This document shows, piece by piece, positions 22,559 to 33,979 of a stretch of DNA of 64,000 bases. The translations under genes were made by a program, and so were the position numbers. The stretch is from Lineolata rhizophorae. Taxonomy: Eukaryota; Ascomycota; Dothideomycetes; Lineolatales; Lineolataceae. Below the pieces are notes generated by a model. The model searched no databases. It saw only the letters and a program-made list of their open reading frames with translations, and was not told where the DNA came from. The stretch lies in contig MU001685.1 in NCBI GenBank assembly GCA_010093515.1, positions 537,851-601,850 of the forward strand, written 5' to 3'. Position 1 is the stretch's first letter, and every line of letters starts with the position of its first letter.

Positions 22559-24381
22559 ATGACAGCCTCCAAGGTGTGCTCGCCCCAGCTATCTCCGGCC
22601 CCCAAGGTCGACGCAACGCCATCCGCTCTCGCATTGGTACTCTAGATACTGACTACCGGGAACGCATTGCTCGCTTGCAGGATATGACGACCTCGACGCG
22701 TCCCACAACGTCGGGCCAGCACCGGCTATCGACCAGCTCCGGGTCTGCTGCGAACTCGTTGCCGTCGTCACGCCAGTCGCGCACGCACTCTCACTCGCAC
22801 TCAGTGTCTGCCGGCTCCGCGAATAACCAGGCGCACCGCGTCTCGCGCCGGAAAAGCATGTCCTCGACCGCTACGCCTTCGGCGAGTAGTGTGGCTGCTA
22901 TTTCCGCCGCGCTAGACGGCTCCTCCGGAGGACGACTCTCGTCGTCCGGTGCCGGCTCCAGCTCAAAGCGCACGTCCAAAGGTACGCTAGGCCCTCCGCG
23001 AGGACCACAGGACTTTGCGTCATCCTTGGCGAGTAGTCTGCCGAACAACAATGGGTCCGGTTTTGGTGGCGCATCCTCGGAATTTGGGGCGAAGAACAAT
23101 GGCAGTGCGATATCTGATGGGCCGCCGTTGTCGGCCATGTCGGCCGGTGGGAAGGCAGGATCTAGCAAAGCGCGAGCGCGCCGGGCGAGCGAGGGTTCGC
23201 GGTTAACCAAAGGCGAGTCTAAGAGGCAAAGTAACGGAGAATTGAGATGTGAAAAATGCGGGAAAGGGTACAAGCACAGCAGCTGTCTCACCAAGCATCT
23301 GTCAGTAACCCCCCTAGACAACCATCAGCGTGTGATTTGCAAACCCACCCTTCCCGCACACTCTCACATCGAAATCGGCCATTGTTGCACTCCCCTCTTC
23401 ACGCGCTCTCTCAAAGCGGGCCACCTGTCCAGACTGAATCCCCGACTGTAATGCGTATGTTGACCTGCCATCAGATGGGAACACACTCCTGAATGGGCCT
23501 ACACGTCCAAGCTTCTGATCTCGAAGCACCAGCAAGTGCAACTGCTGGAAGCTGCCTCTGTGCTCGTGGCCATGAACCAGGAAGCGTCCTCCTCTGGGGC
23601 AGCACCTATGGAGTCGGCGAAGAACGCCGACAGCGATGGCCATTCGTCCGCATCACCCACTGCATCTGGCTTCTCTGGTGAACTTCGTGACGACGATCTC
23701 TCGTCCAACGATACCACCCCACCACCGCAGATCGAGGGCGGCCGTGCCTTTGCGAATGGTGCCCAGCACTACTCCAAGCGCTTTAGCAACGCTACTAGCT
23801 CCGCCTACTCGCGTTCGTACCAGTCCGTCTTCTCCGACAGCGCGCCCAACGCACTCTCACCGCAACATTTCCGGCAGTGGAGTGCCGACACCAGCGTGAC
23901 CGGAGGTGACGCCGGCGTGCGCCCCACGACAAGCAGTTCCATCAGCGGCTCCACAGCCTACGATGATGGAGACTCTGCTGACCTAGCTGCTGCCGTCGGG
24001 TTGCTGTCGTGCTCCTACGGTACTCCCAAAACCGGCCCTTCAATGCTTCCGCCAGACGTTCCTCCCGTCCCTCCACTACCAGCCAGGTACCTCGGCCAGA
24101 GCGTGGGTGCGAGGAAACTGTCCGGAAGCGAGCTGACGCCGAACGTGGCGACGACTATTGGGCAGCATGTGCAGAGTGTTGAGCGGGAGACGGTGAAGGA
24201 CGAGTTTGCGGCGGCGTCCCAGCCGATGGGCAGAGCGGCGGTCTATGCTGGTGGCAATAAAGATGTCAACATGCGTGATGATTACGAGAGCTTTGCGGAC
24301 GAGGAAGAGTTCGGGCGTCACGACGGGCGCGACCGGATGGACGAAGACGAGGATGGCGTGTTTGGAACCATGGAGGAGTAG
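22559..24381 (+). CDS. Fungal single C2H2 zinc-finger protein
   Basis: A 534-residue probable DNA-binding or nuclear protein. Exons: 22559-22636, 22681-23300 and 23475-24381. The first intron is only 44 nt but has a perfect ACTGAC branch site, and the second interrupts the finger itself. After splicing, the finger reads CEKCGKGYKHSSCLTKHLWEH (residues about 217-237; C-x2-C-x12-H-x3-H) and continues into TPEWAYTSKLLISKHQQVQL, a block I recognise from fungal proteins of this type. The N-terminal 200 residues are Ser-rich and basic and the region after the finger is Ser/Asp-rich, both probably disordered. The last 50 residues are strongly acidic. The start at 22559 gives a short first exon; the open frame upstream of 22681 has no ATG that reads into it without the intron. 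Target genes are unknown. Confidence 0.85.
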
Positions 24382-26907
24382 GTCAGGCAAACCCGGGACG
24401 TCGTCCGAGGGTGTCTGTGGCGAGATCGAAATTGTTCGGTGTCGAGGCCATAAGCGAGCCCCTTCCCTCCCGGGCCAGGCTCACCTTCCATTCCCGCAAC
24501 CGCCTATCGTTTCCCCAACCCCACGTCTACCAGCTCTTTCCCTTTTACGATTCATGCAAATCCATCAACCTTCCGAGCGAAGTCACGTGCCTTGCGCGTC
24601 CCTCAGCACCGATGAGAGGACCCCTGTTCGCGCGGCCGGCAGCCGACGTTTTGGCCTGTATTCGATTCGACCATGGACTCTTCATTTCGATTCGATTCGA
24701 TCCGACTCAGCGTCAGCGTTGTTCCCCGCCTACGAACCCGTGGACTTGAGGTTGAAGCTTGGGGAGCCCCTCTTTTGTTGTTGGCACACTTGGCCGCTTG
24801 GATATAGTCGTTTTAACTTTTCGTAGCAATCTATGTTACGTTCGTTCCTTTGGCATCGTGATCCCTGGGGATGCGTGTCATTCGTATGATGTACGGATGC
24901 CACCATACGTGGCACTCGGCACTGTGGGTTAGTTATCGCTCCATCTCAAAAGATACGCAGAGCTCCTATAGCTGCAGAGTGAGCGTGGAGGTAAGGTGTC
25001 CAGCTCATGTGCTGTCTGAGGTTGACGTCATGACCCCGTATCTGTGGGCGCCTTTTCGTTTGAGTTGAAGACAGGAACGGTGTCTCCCCGGGAGTCAGTA
25101 TACGCCACTAATATGCTATTGAAAACGGTAAGTGTGTGGTGACAATAAAACTAGTCTGATGGAAAGCAAACCACCGGAGAAGATTGAGAAGGTTTCAGCA
25201 AATGAGTCGCCGGTGGATGGCGCAGATGCTCTTTGTATATGTACCCTCTCGCGTGCTAGGGGCGTCGAGCTCGTTAGCGGCCTGTATGGAGAACTTAGCG
25301 CACGGCTCGGGGTGTGGCAGGGGCTGCATCTGAGTGGCCGCTAATCGAACTGCGACCTGTTCCCTGTTGGTCATTCTCTGGGCGCAATAATAATAGGGCA
25401 GAATAAGAGAAACCGCGGGCTAGCCGGCTTCTGCAGACCTTGAATGTCGGGCAGGCTCACGAAAGTGACGCGAAAAGCGTCTAACGGCGGCGGGAAGGCG
25501 GGAAGCCAGCAAAATGTCTGGCCGGGCAGGGTCGGACCCAGCGGTAGTGGCCCCAGCCCCCAGGCCCACGATGGACCGACTTGTCTCGGCCGATGCCCTG
25601 GATGGCTGGAGTTGCGGTGTGTGCAAGCGCATTACTTATTTACCGGCGCGGAAGGAAAGATAAAGAAAGATACAGGCTTCAAGGCCAACTCGTCTCAATT
25701 GGCAGGTTTTTGGGGGTTGGATCGTTCGTGGGGCGAGCAGAGGGTGCGGGTTGGGTTCCCTTGGGCGCGCGGTTTGCGGGCGCGCAAACGTGATTCCCAT
25801 GGTTATGGAAGCTGCACATGATTATTGGCGGTAGCTGTCCGGCCCAACCTCATGCGTTCGTGCGTGCGGGAAGATGCGTCGCGGCGCGTTTCTGCCCAAT
25901 TCCATCCGGGCCACATCTGCCCCCTATGATAAGGACAGCAAAGAACGGGTTTCCACGAGACGCCAATTCCGGGGTACGGAGCAGTACGAAACAGCAGGTA
26001 CAAGATCAAAAGCCGCCGAGCAGGCGGGCGCGATTCGACGTCCCTTTTAGCTCGGGGCCTCGACTGGCCAGCCCGTGCTTCAGCTGTGGGCCTTCGTAAA
26101 ATCGCATGTCATAGCTACACGCTGATCGGTGTTGATCGACGTCTCCTTCGCTCCGACGCGTACTCCTCCCGCTGTCCAGGTAACCTAAATCGTGAAGCGG
26201 CCTACAGCAACTGGACCGAAGAGCCGCCTCCAAAGGTCTAGTGCGGTATATCCCTAACGATATAAGGGTTCCTAACCGTCATCATGCTTAAATATTTACA
26301 TATACTCTAATAGCTATTGGTAGGGTGTCAGTCCAGCTTTGCATGTGCCTTCCCGGCCTGTCCTACCTGCCTATAACTACCTAATCTGGTGGGACGCATA
26401 TGCGGATCTGCAGAGATCTGATATCTCGGGGTGGAACACATGCCTTCAGCACTGAAGCAAGATGTCTAGCTATCTGACAAGCACATGGGACTAGTGTGGC
26501 AATAAAAGAGGTATGTACTCTAAGATACGAATTCTGTCCATGAGGTTGGTCTTTGCGAAGGACAAGCCTACTTCTCGTCAACACTCCCATAAAATTTAGT
26601 AATGGTACTATAAGCTAGCAAATTTTAGTCCTTAAAATTTTAGCAAGACGTATAGGAATAATTGCGCTTGTCACAGTTCATCCATGCTTCCGTGTGGAGT
26701 TATATAGCATAAGTGCTAATAGAGAGAGCTTAATGAGCGTTCCACTTTGTTGTTCAACCATGCTCAACTATGCAGAGAAAAGCGCTCTATTAACCTAAAG
26801 TGACTCCTATTCATTCCAAACATGCCCTTTTTGCTAAACCCAATGCATCTAGCAATGTTGAAACAATGACACCATCGTACAATACTAGCCGGTAGCCCAT
26901 AACCTTT
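24382..26907. other. Region between two convergent genes
   Basis: Open frames near 25440-26100 are short and have no recognisable domain. From about 26230 to 26890 the sequence becomes AT-rich, with direct repeats of AAATTTTAG-like sequence around 26617-26645. No transposon ends or coding remains are recognised. Confidence 0.5.
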
Positions 26908-29513
26908 TCAGTCCACGTCCTCCTGCTTTGCCTCTGGCTTCGCTCCCACCTTCTTTGCCTCACTTTCCTTCCTCACCTCAATCAACAGATCCCAAAACTT
27001 CTCTCCCAACGCCTCCACCACGACACTCATATCCGGCGCACCCACCCTGATCCCGTCCCCCTCCGCAGCGCCATCCACGTCTAGCTCGTCCACCTCAACA
27101 TGATTCGGAAGCTGATGCTGATTCCCCGTAGTCCCAGCGCCACGGATTCCCCTCTTCACCCCGTCCACGCCTACCCTTCCCATCTCTCTCACGCTTGGGT
27201 CCTTGCCCGTCCGCACCTTACCGTGCGGCCGCGCCGGCGTGATCAGCGTCGTGTCCAGCAGCGCCTGCCACCTCGCGAGGTACATGCCCGGGCCGGCGAG
27301 ATCGTGCCCTTCCGGATGCGCCGGCTCCGGCGCCGAGCCCGAGCCCCGCTGGTTCAAAATGATGCTTAGCCGCTCCGTCGACGCGCTCTCTAGCGTGGCG
27401 AGATACTCGGCGTGACGATCCAGACGCTCGCCCAGCTGGGCCCGCTTCTCCGCCGGCAGTTCCCCGAACAGCTCGCGCAGCCGCGGCGTCATGCGGCCTG
27501 CCCCGGCGCCATGCCCGGCCGGATCGCCGACCCGGAACTCGGCCAGCGCCTCGTGTGCATAGTCGCGGAACCAACCCGCCATTTCGGGCCCGTTCTTGGC
27601 CACCTGATGCAGAAACCTGTGCGACGAGGCCTGGTGCCGCCGCAGGAGGGCGACAAAGTCGGCAACGGAGGGAGGCTCCGCGCCACCGTTTCCATTCCCG
27701 GCCTCGCGGGTGCGTCGGCCGTTCCCATTGCGAAACCGGCGCGGGGTCTCGGTGCCGCTGCCGGCGCTTTCGTTGCCACTAGCGTAACCGACGGGCGTGT
27801 TGGTGCCGTTAGTGGCACTCCTCTTGATGCTAGGGCCGCCGTTGACACGGTCGACGCCTTTGGAGAGACGAATCAAGTCATTGATGAAGGCTTCGGCGTC
27901 AGTAATAGTGCCGGAAAGATCGACGGCATTGTGTAAGGCACGGATGATGGGGTCGTAGGCTGCGACCAGGTCTCGGATGGCCGCCGTTAGATGGTCAGGC
28001 TGATGTTTGCAGAGCAGCTTGGTGAGCTCATCGCGGTCACGGATGGAGAGGTGGAGTGCGAGATAGTCGATTGCAAGGCCGTGATGGGCATTGCTGAGTT
28101 TTTTGGCTGCGAAGGGTGGGGAAGAAGTCTCGAAGATGATGGCAATGATGGATTTGGATTCGGATTCTGCAACACCGTTAATAAGTCCAGCCATCTATAC
28201 TGGCGGGACAACGTACTACTCCGTTCTCGGGCAGCTTCGTGTTCCGCACGGGATTTCGGAATCCAACTGCGAATAGCCTGAAGTTGCTCTTTACTAAGAC
28301 CATCCTTTTGCTTTTCGATTTTCGTAACCCGCCTCTGAAGGTCCATGGTATCCCACCACAGAACAGTGGAGATAATTCTGCGGACAAAATGAGATCCAGC
28401 TCTCCAGATCTTGTTTGCGGGATACATACTGCTGCAATAAATTCATCCCCTCATCAGGCCCTTTGGTCAAGCCTATCCAATTCGTGACAGTACTAAGACT
28501 AAGCTTAGTCAATACAAGTCGAACCATGCCGTTGATCATAGTAGCTGCATTTCCAACTCGGAGTGTCTGTCGAACGAGGCCATATGGCACCAGCTTGTGG
28601 ACATTTTCAAGTGTTCGCATCAGATATGGTCCATCGGGCGAGAGGATAATGAGATGATGGAGTAGCGACGCTATGCTGTAGACTTAAAATTAGCAAGGAC
28701 AAAATCCCTACCACACTCCCGCATTTTCGCAACCTACTTCACGAGGATGTATTCATGCGCCACTTGGACCAATTCGCCGTGCTCTTCCAAGTTATCCGTT
28801 TGCGCGGCCCGCTCGAACATCTCGTCCATTAGGCCGCCGTATATCAAGTTATGCGCGAAATCATTCCAACCCCGCAGCACGTCCTCCGGGCAACCCATAT
28901 CGTATTTTTGATCCTTTTCTTCCCCTTCACCAGCATTCCCCTTCTCATCCTCTTTGCGTTGATTGTCCATCCTTTCATCCTCGACAGCCATGCCTTTCAT
29001 GGCCACTGCCAAATTAAAGTCCCTCCGATCAAACCCACCAAATGCGCCTCTCGCCGCGTACTCGAATATAGCACTGAAAGCGGTTGCCAGCGTGCGCCTC
29101 AGGCTCAACTGACCCTTGTCGTAGCTCTCCGAAAGCTCCGCGGCGCCTAACTCACGCATCAGCGTCTGCAAGCGCTCCTGCCAAAAAGCGGGTGAAACGT
29201 CGCGCAGTCCCGGTAAACGCAGTGCAAACTTCTGGAGGAGCGACTGCAATATAGGCGCCGAGGGTTCGGTGGTCGGTGGGGTAGTGATAGGCGCGGCGGT
29301 CGTGGAGGCGCTCTTTGGCGCAGACGAGGCGTCGTTGCGCGAAGATGACGGTTTGACGTCGAATGGATGGCCATAGTAGTCTATGGTCTCCGGATGTTTG
29401 AAGCGCTCGATTTCGGCGTACGTTTGGGCGTGAGTGAGGATGTCGAAGAGCGCGTGGAGACGCGCGGGCGTGAGCTCGGCAGCCGCCGGTACGGAGGTCG
29501 ACCCCGAAGCCAT
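26908..29513 (-). CDS. PXB/DUF3818 (PX-associated) protein lacking a PX domain
   Basis: Proteins with PXB and DUF3818 domains are fungal, usually carry a phosphoinositide-binding PX domain between the two, and are thought to work in membrane lipid homeostasis or trafficking. Exons: 29513-28738, 28675-28430, 28377-28217 and 28166-26908, giving 813 residues. The PXB domain is at about 14-200 (LTPARLHALFDILTHAQTYAEIERF near its start). DUF3818 starts near 259 (IASLLHHLIILSPDGPYLMRTLENV) and includes LSTVTNWIGLTKGPDEGMNLLQQ and WDTMDLQRR. The middle of the last exon carries FVALLRRHQASSHRFLHQV and GWFRDYAHEALAEFR. No PX domain is present; PXB runs straight into DUF3818. The exon 3 donor could be at 28220 instead, which changes one residue but keeps the frame. 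Confidence 0.87.
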
Positions 29514-31490
29514 TGTAGTTGTTCAGTTGTGATGATCGCGCTGGGAAGTTGGCCAGCACGGCCTCAAGGGCGGTAAGAAAATACAAAGAGCTGAGTTGTG
29601 TTGCGCGACGCGCATCACCCGTCAGTATGATGTGAGCAAACAGCGGTGCTAAGTGATTAAGTGGTGCTGCGGATAGAGGCCAAGCCAGTGACGTTCGGCG
29701 AATTTTGGTTGGACCCTGGCGTTCGATGAGGTCATTCCTACTACGCTGTACTGCAAACCGACATATACCAGGAAAAAGAAAAGAATAAGAGCAAAATAAA
29801 ATAAAGTGTAGAGAGTATGATCCTAGACTCACCCTTGTTGCAGCTATTCAAGTTACGACTTTTTTTTCTTTGTCTCTTTTTTTGGAAGCCAGTGTAGTCA
29901 ATCACTTTCCAGCTTTGGGCTGTGCGCAATCGCAAAAGATTTTATTCTAAGAATGCTCATTAAATCAATACTAGCGTTTATTAACTAGGATAACAATATA
30001 CATGATAGCTCTAGCTAATTATGGATCAACCGTACTAGACAATAATCGAATGATATACAAATAATATTGTGATAAATGTGCATGCGCGATAAGCCGACCA
30101 TCTTGCACTATCAATTAACATAGAAGCCTGATTGTACAACAGTGACCCCAATTAATCAAGAAATTTTCAAGCTTGGGGTCTTATATTTATAGATACCCCA
30201 CTGGATGCTAACACTTTATGGCAACTAAGTGGTGACAGCAAGCTGCCTCACCTTTAGCTAGACTTGCCCGAAAGATTAACAAGCACGTCTACTAGCCAAT
30301 AAGTGAATAAGATTCCCTCGGTATCTAAATTTACAAGGTATCAAGCGAATTACTGTTAGAGACATTAACGTGCGACAACTCTTAAACAGGACTGCTTCTT
30401 GTTCTGCACAAGACGAACGGATCCCACACGGAGTCAAAACACTTTGAGTCTTCGAAGGCGCCTCAACTACGCCAGAGTGGCTCTTACCTGTTGCAGACGT
30501 ATCAATGATAATCCTTAGTTCAAGTGTGCATGCAAGACGTAATGGATTTCACACCTTCACTCCGACCGCGCTATAGTGGAGAAAATTGCGCTAGAGTGTT
30601 TGCAAGTAGGCGTATTTTCACTAAATCATTTCCTGCCGTGGATACCGAAATGCCCCTACGTCCCGACTCTGTTCATTCTACTTCAAGGTATTCCTGAGTG
30701 GCATAGATACCACACCAAGCAAACTTCACACACAGGATTAAGGTCTAGAGCTACAAAGTAGAAGACTAAAGTGTGCAGTCTGCAGTCAGTTAACGGGCAT
30801 TGCTACACTAAGTCCCTTTCAGGTGTACGCCTGCTTACATATCCACTTGTCTTAATCAGAACTTTGCAGGATTACCCAACCTTAACGATGGTCCCATCTA
30901 TAAAACCTTGCAAACTAACTCCAAGCCTCCAATCGCTACCCCTGTCTGGCTCTCGGGACAATTCGGCTCCCATCTTCGATTAAAGACATCGTCGCCGTTA
31001 ACTCTTCCCTTGCTACCGACTTTTCACAATAAACTTACTAAAGCGCTCCACCAAAAGTACTGGTCCGGTTAAGGTCTGTAGTGTGAAGGTGCTAATACTC
31101 CGACTTTCACAGGCCACATCCCTTAAGTCCATGGAAAGCAGTAGAACCGTGCCTATATTTGGCTTACTAAATCCAACCTTGGCCTCCTCACGCCATCACA
31201 GCTCGTGCTCATTATACATGGGTCGAGTTGTAAGGCTCAACGTTACAAATGTTAGCATTTCAAATTCAAGCTGTAGGCCATACCTATGCAACTATTGTTA
31301 ACTCCAATCTCCAAGTACCGCTATCTCCGAAGGTCTCTCAATTCTCTAAAATATAAGAGAAGGCGGAGCGATTCTCAAGCTGCCAAAGGAGCGAATAAAA
31401 TAAATTCAAACAATTCATTTGCGTTCGAAAATTCAACCGAGGCTTGAATTTTCACTTTCATAAAGATTCCACGGCTCAAATCGGCACAAT
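29514..31490. other. AT-rich divergent intergenic region
   Basis: From about 29940 to 31480 the sequence is clearly AT-richer than the flanking genes and has no supported gene. The short open frames (for example near 30576-30760 and 31083-31300) match nothing I recognise. The first 400 bases probably serve as the promoter of the PXB/DUF3818 gene and the last few hundred as that of the dehydrogenase. An old, mutated repeat is possible but no diagnostic part is visible. Confidence 0.5.
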
Positions 31491-32348
31491 ATGGCGCCGC
31501 AGAAATTGCCTCTTAGTGGCAAGGTCGCTATCGTGACGGGTGCTTCTCGCGGTATTGGAGAAGCTATCGCCCTAGAACTCGGCAAACGCGGTGCTTCAGT
31601 AAGTCCACATTGACAACGTTTCTCCACCTTGAGTCCCCTATGCCTCTGGCCCAGCTCAAGTGAGGCTGAACAAATGTGCAAGGTTGCCATTACCTACACT
31701 TCGGAGAGTAGCGCCGCTGGCGCGGAAAATGTCGCTAAGAAGATCGAATCCCTCAACAACGGGGCTAAGACGACGACGATCCGCGGCAACCTAACGAGTC
31801 CAACAACGCCAGCTGCCATTGTGGCCCACGTGACTACTACGCTAGGACCCAAGGTTGACATTCTTGTCAACAATGCGGGGGTCGAGAGCACGAAGACGCT
31901 CGACACGCTCACTCTTGAAGAGTGGGACAGTGTAATGGCCTTGAACTTGCGCGCGCCCTGGCTCATGACTGTTGCGGTTCTCCCTCACCTGCGCGCTCCA
32001 GGCCGTATTATCAACATCGGGAGCGTCGTGTCCCGCTCGAATTATCCTGGAATGGGCGCATATATGACGTCCAAGGCCGGGCTCGAGGGATTCACCCGTA
32101 CCCTGGCAGCTGAGTTGGGTCCGCAGGGGCATACTGTGAATACGGTATTGCCCGGCCCGACCGAGGGAGAGATGGTACAGAGAGCCCCGCAGGACATGAT
32201 AGCAACCATGAAGGCGAACACACCTCTCCAGAATCGCTTGGCAACGAAGGAGGACGTAGCTGAGGTTATTGCATTGTTGGCAGAGGAGCGTGCCAGGTGG
32301 ATCACGGGACAGTCTATTTCGGCCAGTGGTGGGTTTTTGATGATTTGA
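31491..32348 (+). CDS. Short-chain dehydrogenase/reductase (classical SDR)
   Basis: A 257-residue NAD(P)-dependent oxidoreductase of the classical SDR type, closest in appearance to 3-oxoacyl-ACP reductase-like and glucose dehydrogenase-like members. Exons: 31491-31598 and 31683-32348; the intron begins GTAAGT. Cofactor motif TGASRGIG sits at residues 16-23, NNAG lies after VDILV, the catalytic Ser is in [10 protein letters not shown], and the catalytic Tyr and Lys are in [13 protein letters not shown]. The segment [11 protein letters not shown] is the usual loop after the Lys, and the C-terminus [14 protein letters not shown] is the standard SDR ending. There is no signal peptide, so it is probably cytosolic. 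The gene stands alone in an AT-rich area. Substrate cannot be inferred. Confidence 0.93.
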
Positions 32349-33979
32349 AGGGTACCGTTCGGTGTTGCCGGGGACCAGATCGAAATTTCGGGATTAGTTA
32401 GTAGTCAACTAACCTCACAAATATCATTAAAATCTCTTTAGAATCCTTTGATGCCATTGGCCTTATATTACGTTCGGGTTTATAAAACAGTTGAAGTCTG
32501 ATCAATAACAGGCCTCGATTTTATTGGAAGCAAAAAGACCAACAGAAGATTGCTACGCAGTGCAAGCGCACGCGAGTTACCTTTCGAGCGAGTCCAGCAA
32601 TTATCCGAAGTTCACAGTGTTTGGTAGTGAAATAAACTGCCGCAAATACTATCATGAGCGTGTATGAACGTTAAAAAAGTAGAGTGGGTAATCGGTAATT
32701 GGTACATTTGCAGCGCTACCGAGTTATCCAAACGATGTTGGCGGGTTGGAATCTTAGCTGCATAGTCCTGTTATCCTCGATTATATAAACACGAGATGTT
32801 TGAGCTTGACTTGAATCACGTTGAAACAAGGTCCCAACATGGAAGTACCAGCAAATGAAGCGTAGGAAGTTGTTAAGTCTTAAGAAGCGAACATGGGAAA
32901 GCCGCCTGATGCAGTGGCAAGACACTGAACTGGACTTTATTCTAGCGATGCTTTATTCTAGCTTTCTGGCTTTGTAGAGAGGACAATATTTACTTACCAG
33001 ATTGCAATCGAGAAGGAGTTCTCCACCTTGACAATAAATAGAATTCTTACGTGTTTCTCTTTTGTGCTTGAAAGAAAATCTAAGGGCCAACAAGAAAGAA
33101 AACTCTGCGGCCGAGCCAGCGGAGATCATTAGCTTGCTCATCCAGCCGGGTACTGTAGCAGGGTAGAGCACTTTACCTGGGAACAACACAAAAGAACAGA
33201 AGGAGAGTCACGTTGTTACTGCTTCGCAGCATCGTATCGTTGGATAGGGAAAGCAACTTTTGGTTTACTAACTAACTTTTTATAATAAAGGAAGGAAGGC
33301 AAGAGAAAAGAGCAAAGAAAAGCCTTTGTAGCGAATAATGGCAAGGGCAACTTGAGTAAGTGTGTAGTGTGTTTTTGTGAGTCTGGAGGGGAGAAGACCC
33401 TAACATACATAAAAAAAGGGCAATGAAGTAACGTGCAGTTGGGAAAAAAGGGTGTTGGCGGTGGCGCCGCTTTACTCCACTGCAGTACTGCAATGTTGTA
33501 ACTCAATATTCTAGGCAGCTTGAAGCACAGTATACCTATTCACTACTACCATCCTAAAATTGGAACCAAGCATCCTTAATTAAACACTTCCCGCAATGCC
33601 TTCCATAGTTTCCCCACTCCATATCAACAACATTGGAAGATAATGAGGTTGCCAATGTGATTGCAATGGCCTTGACAACGCCATCTCCACCAGGGTTACT
33701 TTCCTTCCCACTAAAGCAATGACTAGCCTGTACGCCTGGATAGGTCGCCTAGGCGCCTCCCTAGGTAATAGTACAAGAGTACAGGCCCCCAGCTTCCAAG
33801 AGAATGAGAAACCGAGAAGAATTATGACCAGAAAAAAAGTAGACTTCATAGAACACCTAGGGGAATTGCCGACCAGCCGCTACATACACATCTATCAACA
33901 CAATGTAGGCCAGCCACCATAAGACCTTGGACTATACCTTCGACCGCTGCCTCAACAGAAGCTCCAGCCACCAAGTCAC
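32349..33979. other. Region between two convergent genes
   Basis: AT-rich sequence without a supported gene. An 89-codon frame on the minus strand (33849-33580) begins with an ATG and a hydrophobic stretch resembling a signal peptide, but lies directly behind the ING gene and has no other support. Confidence 0.5.

Noticed and set aside
30360-31480. AT-rich stretch considered as a decayed mobile element
   Set aside because: No terminal repeats, target-site duplication or recognisable coding remains could be seen by eye; left as an unexplained AT-rich region.
33580-33849. 89-codon minus-strand frame starting with a signal-peptide-like stretch
   Set aside because: Only the first 23 residues look like anything; it sits in AT-rich sequence right behind the ING gene, has few cysteines and no promoter evidence.
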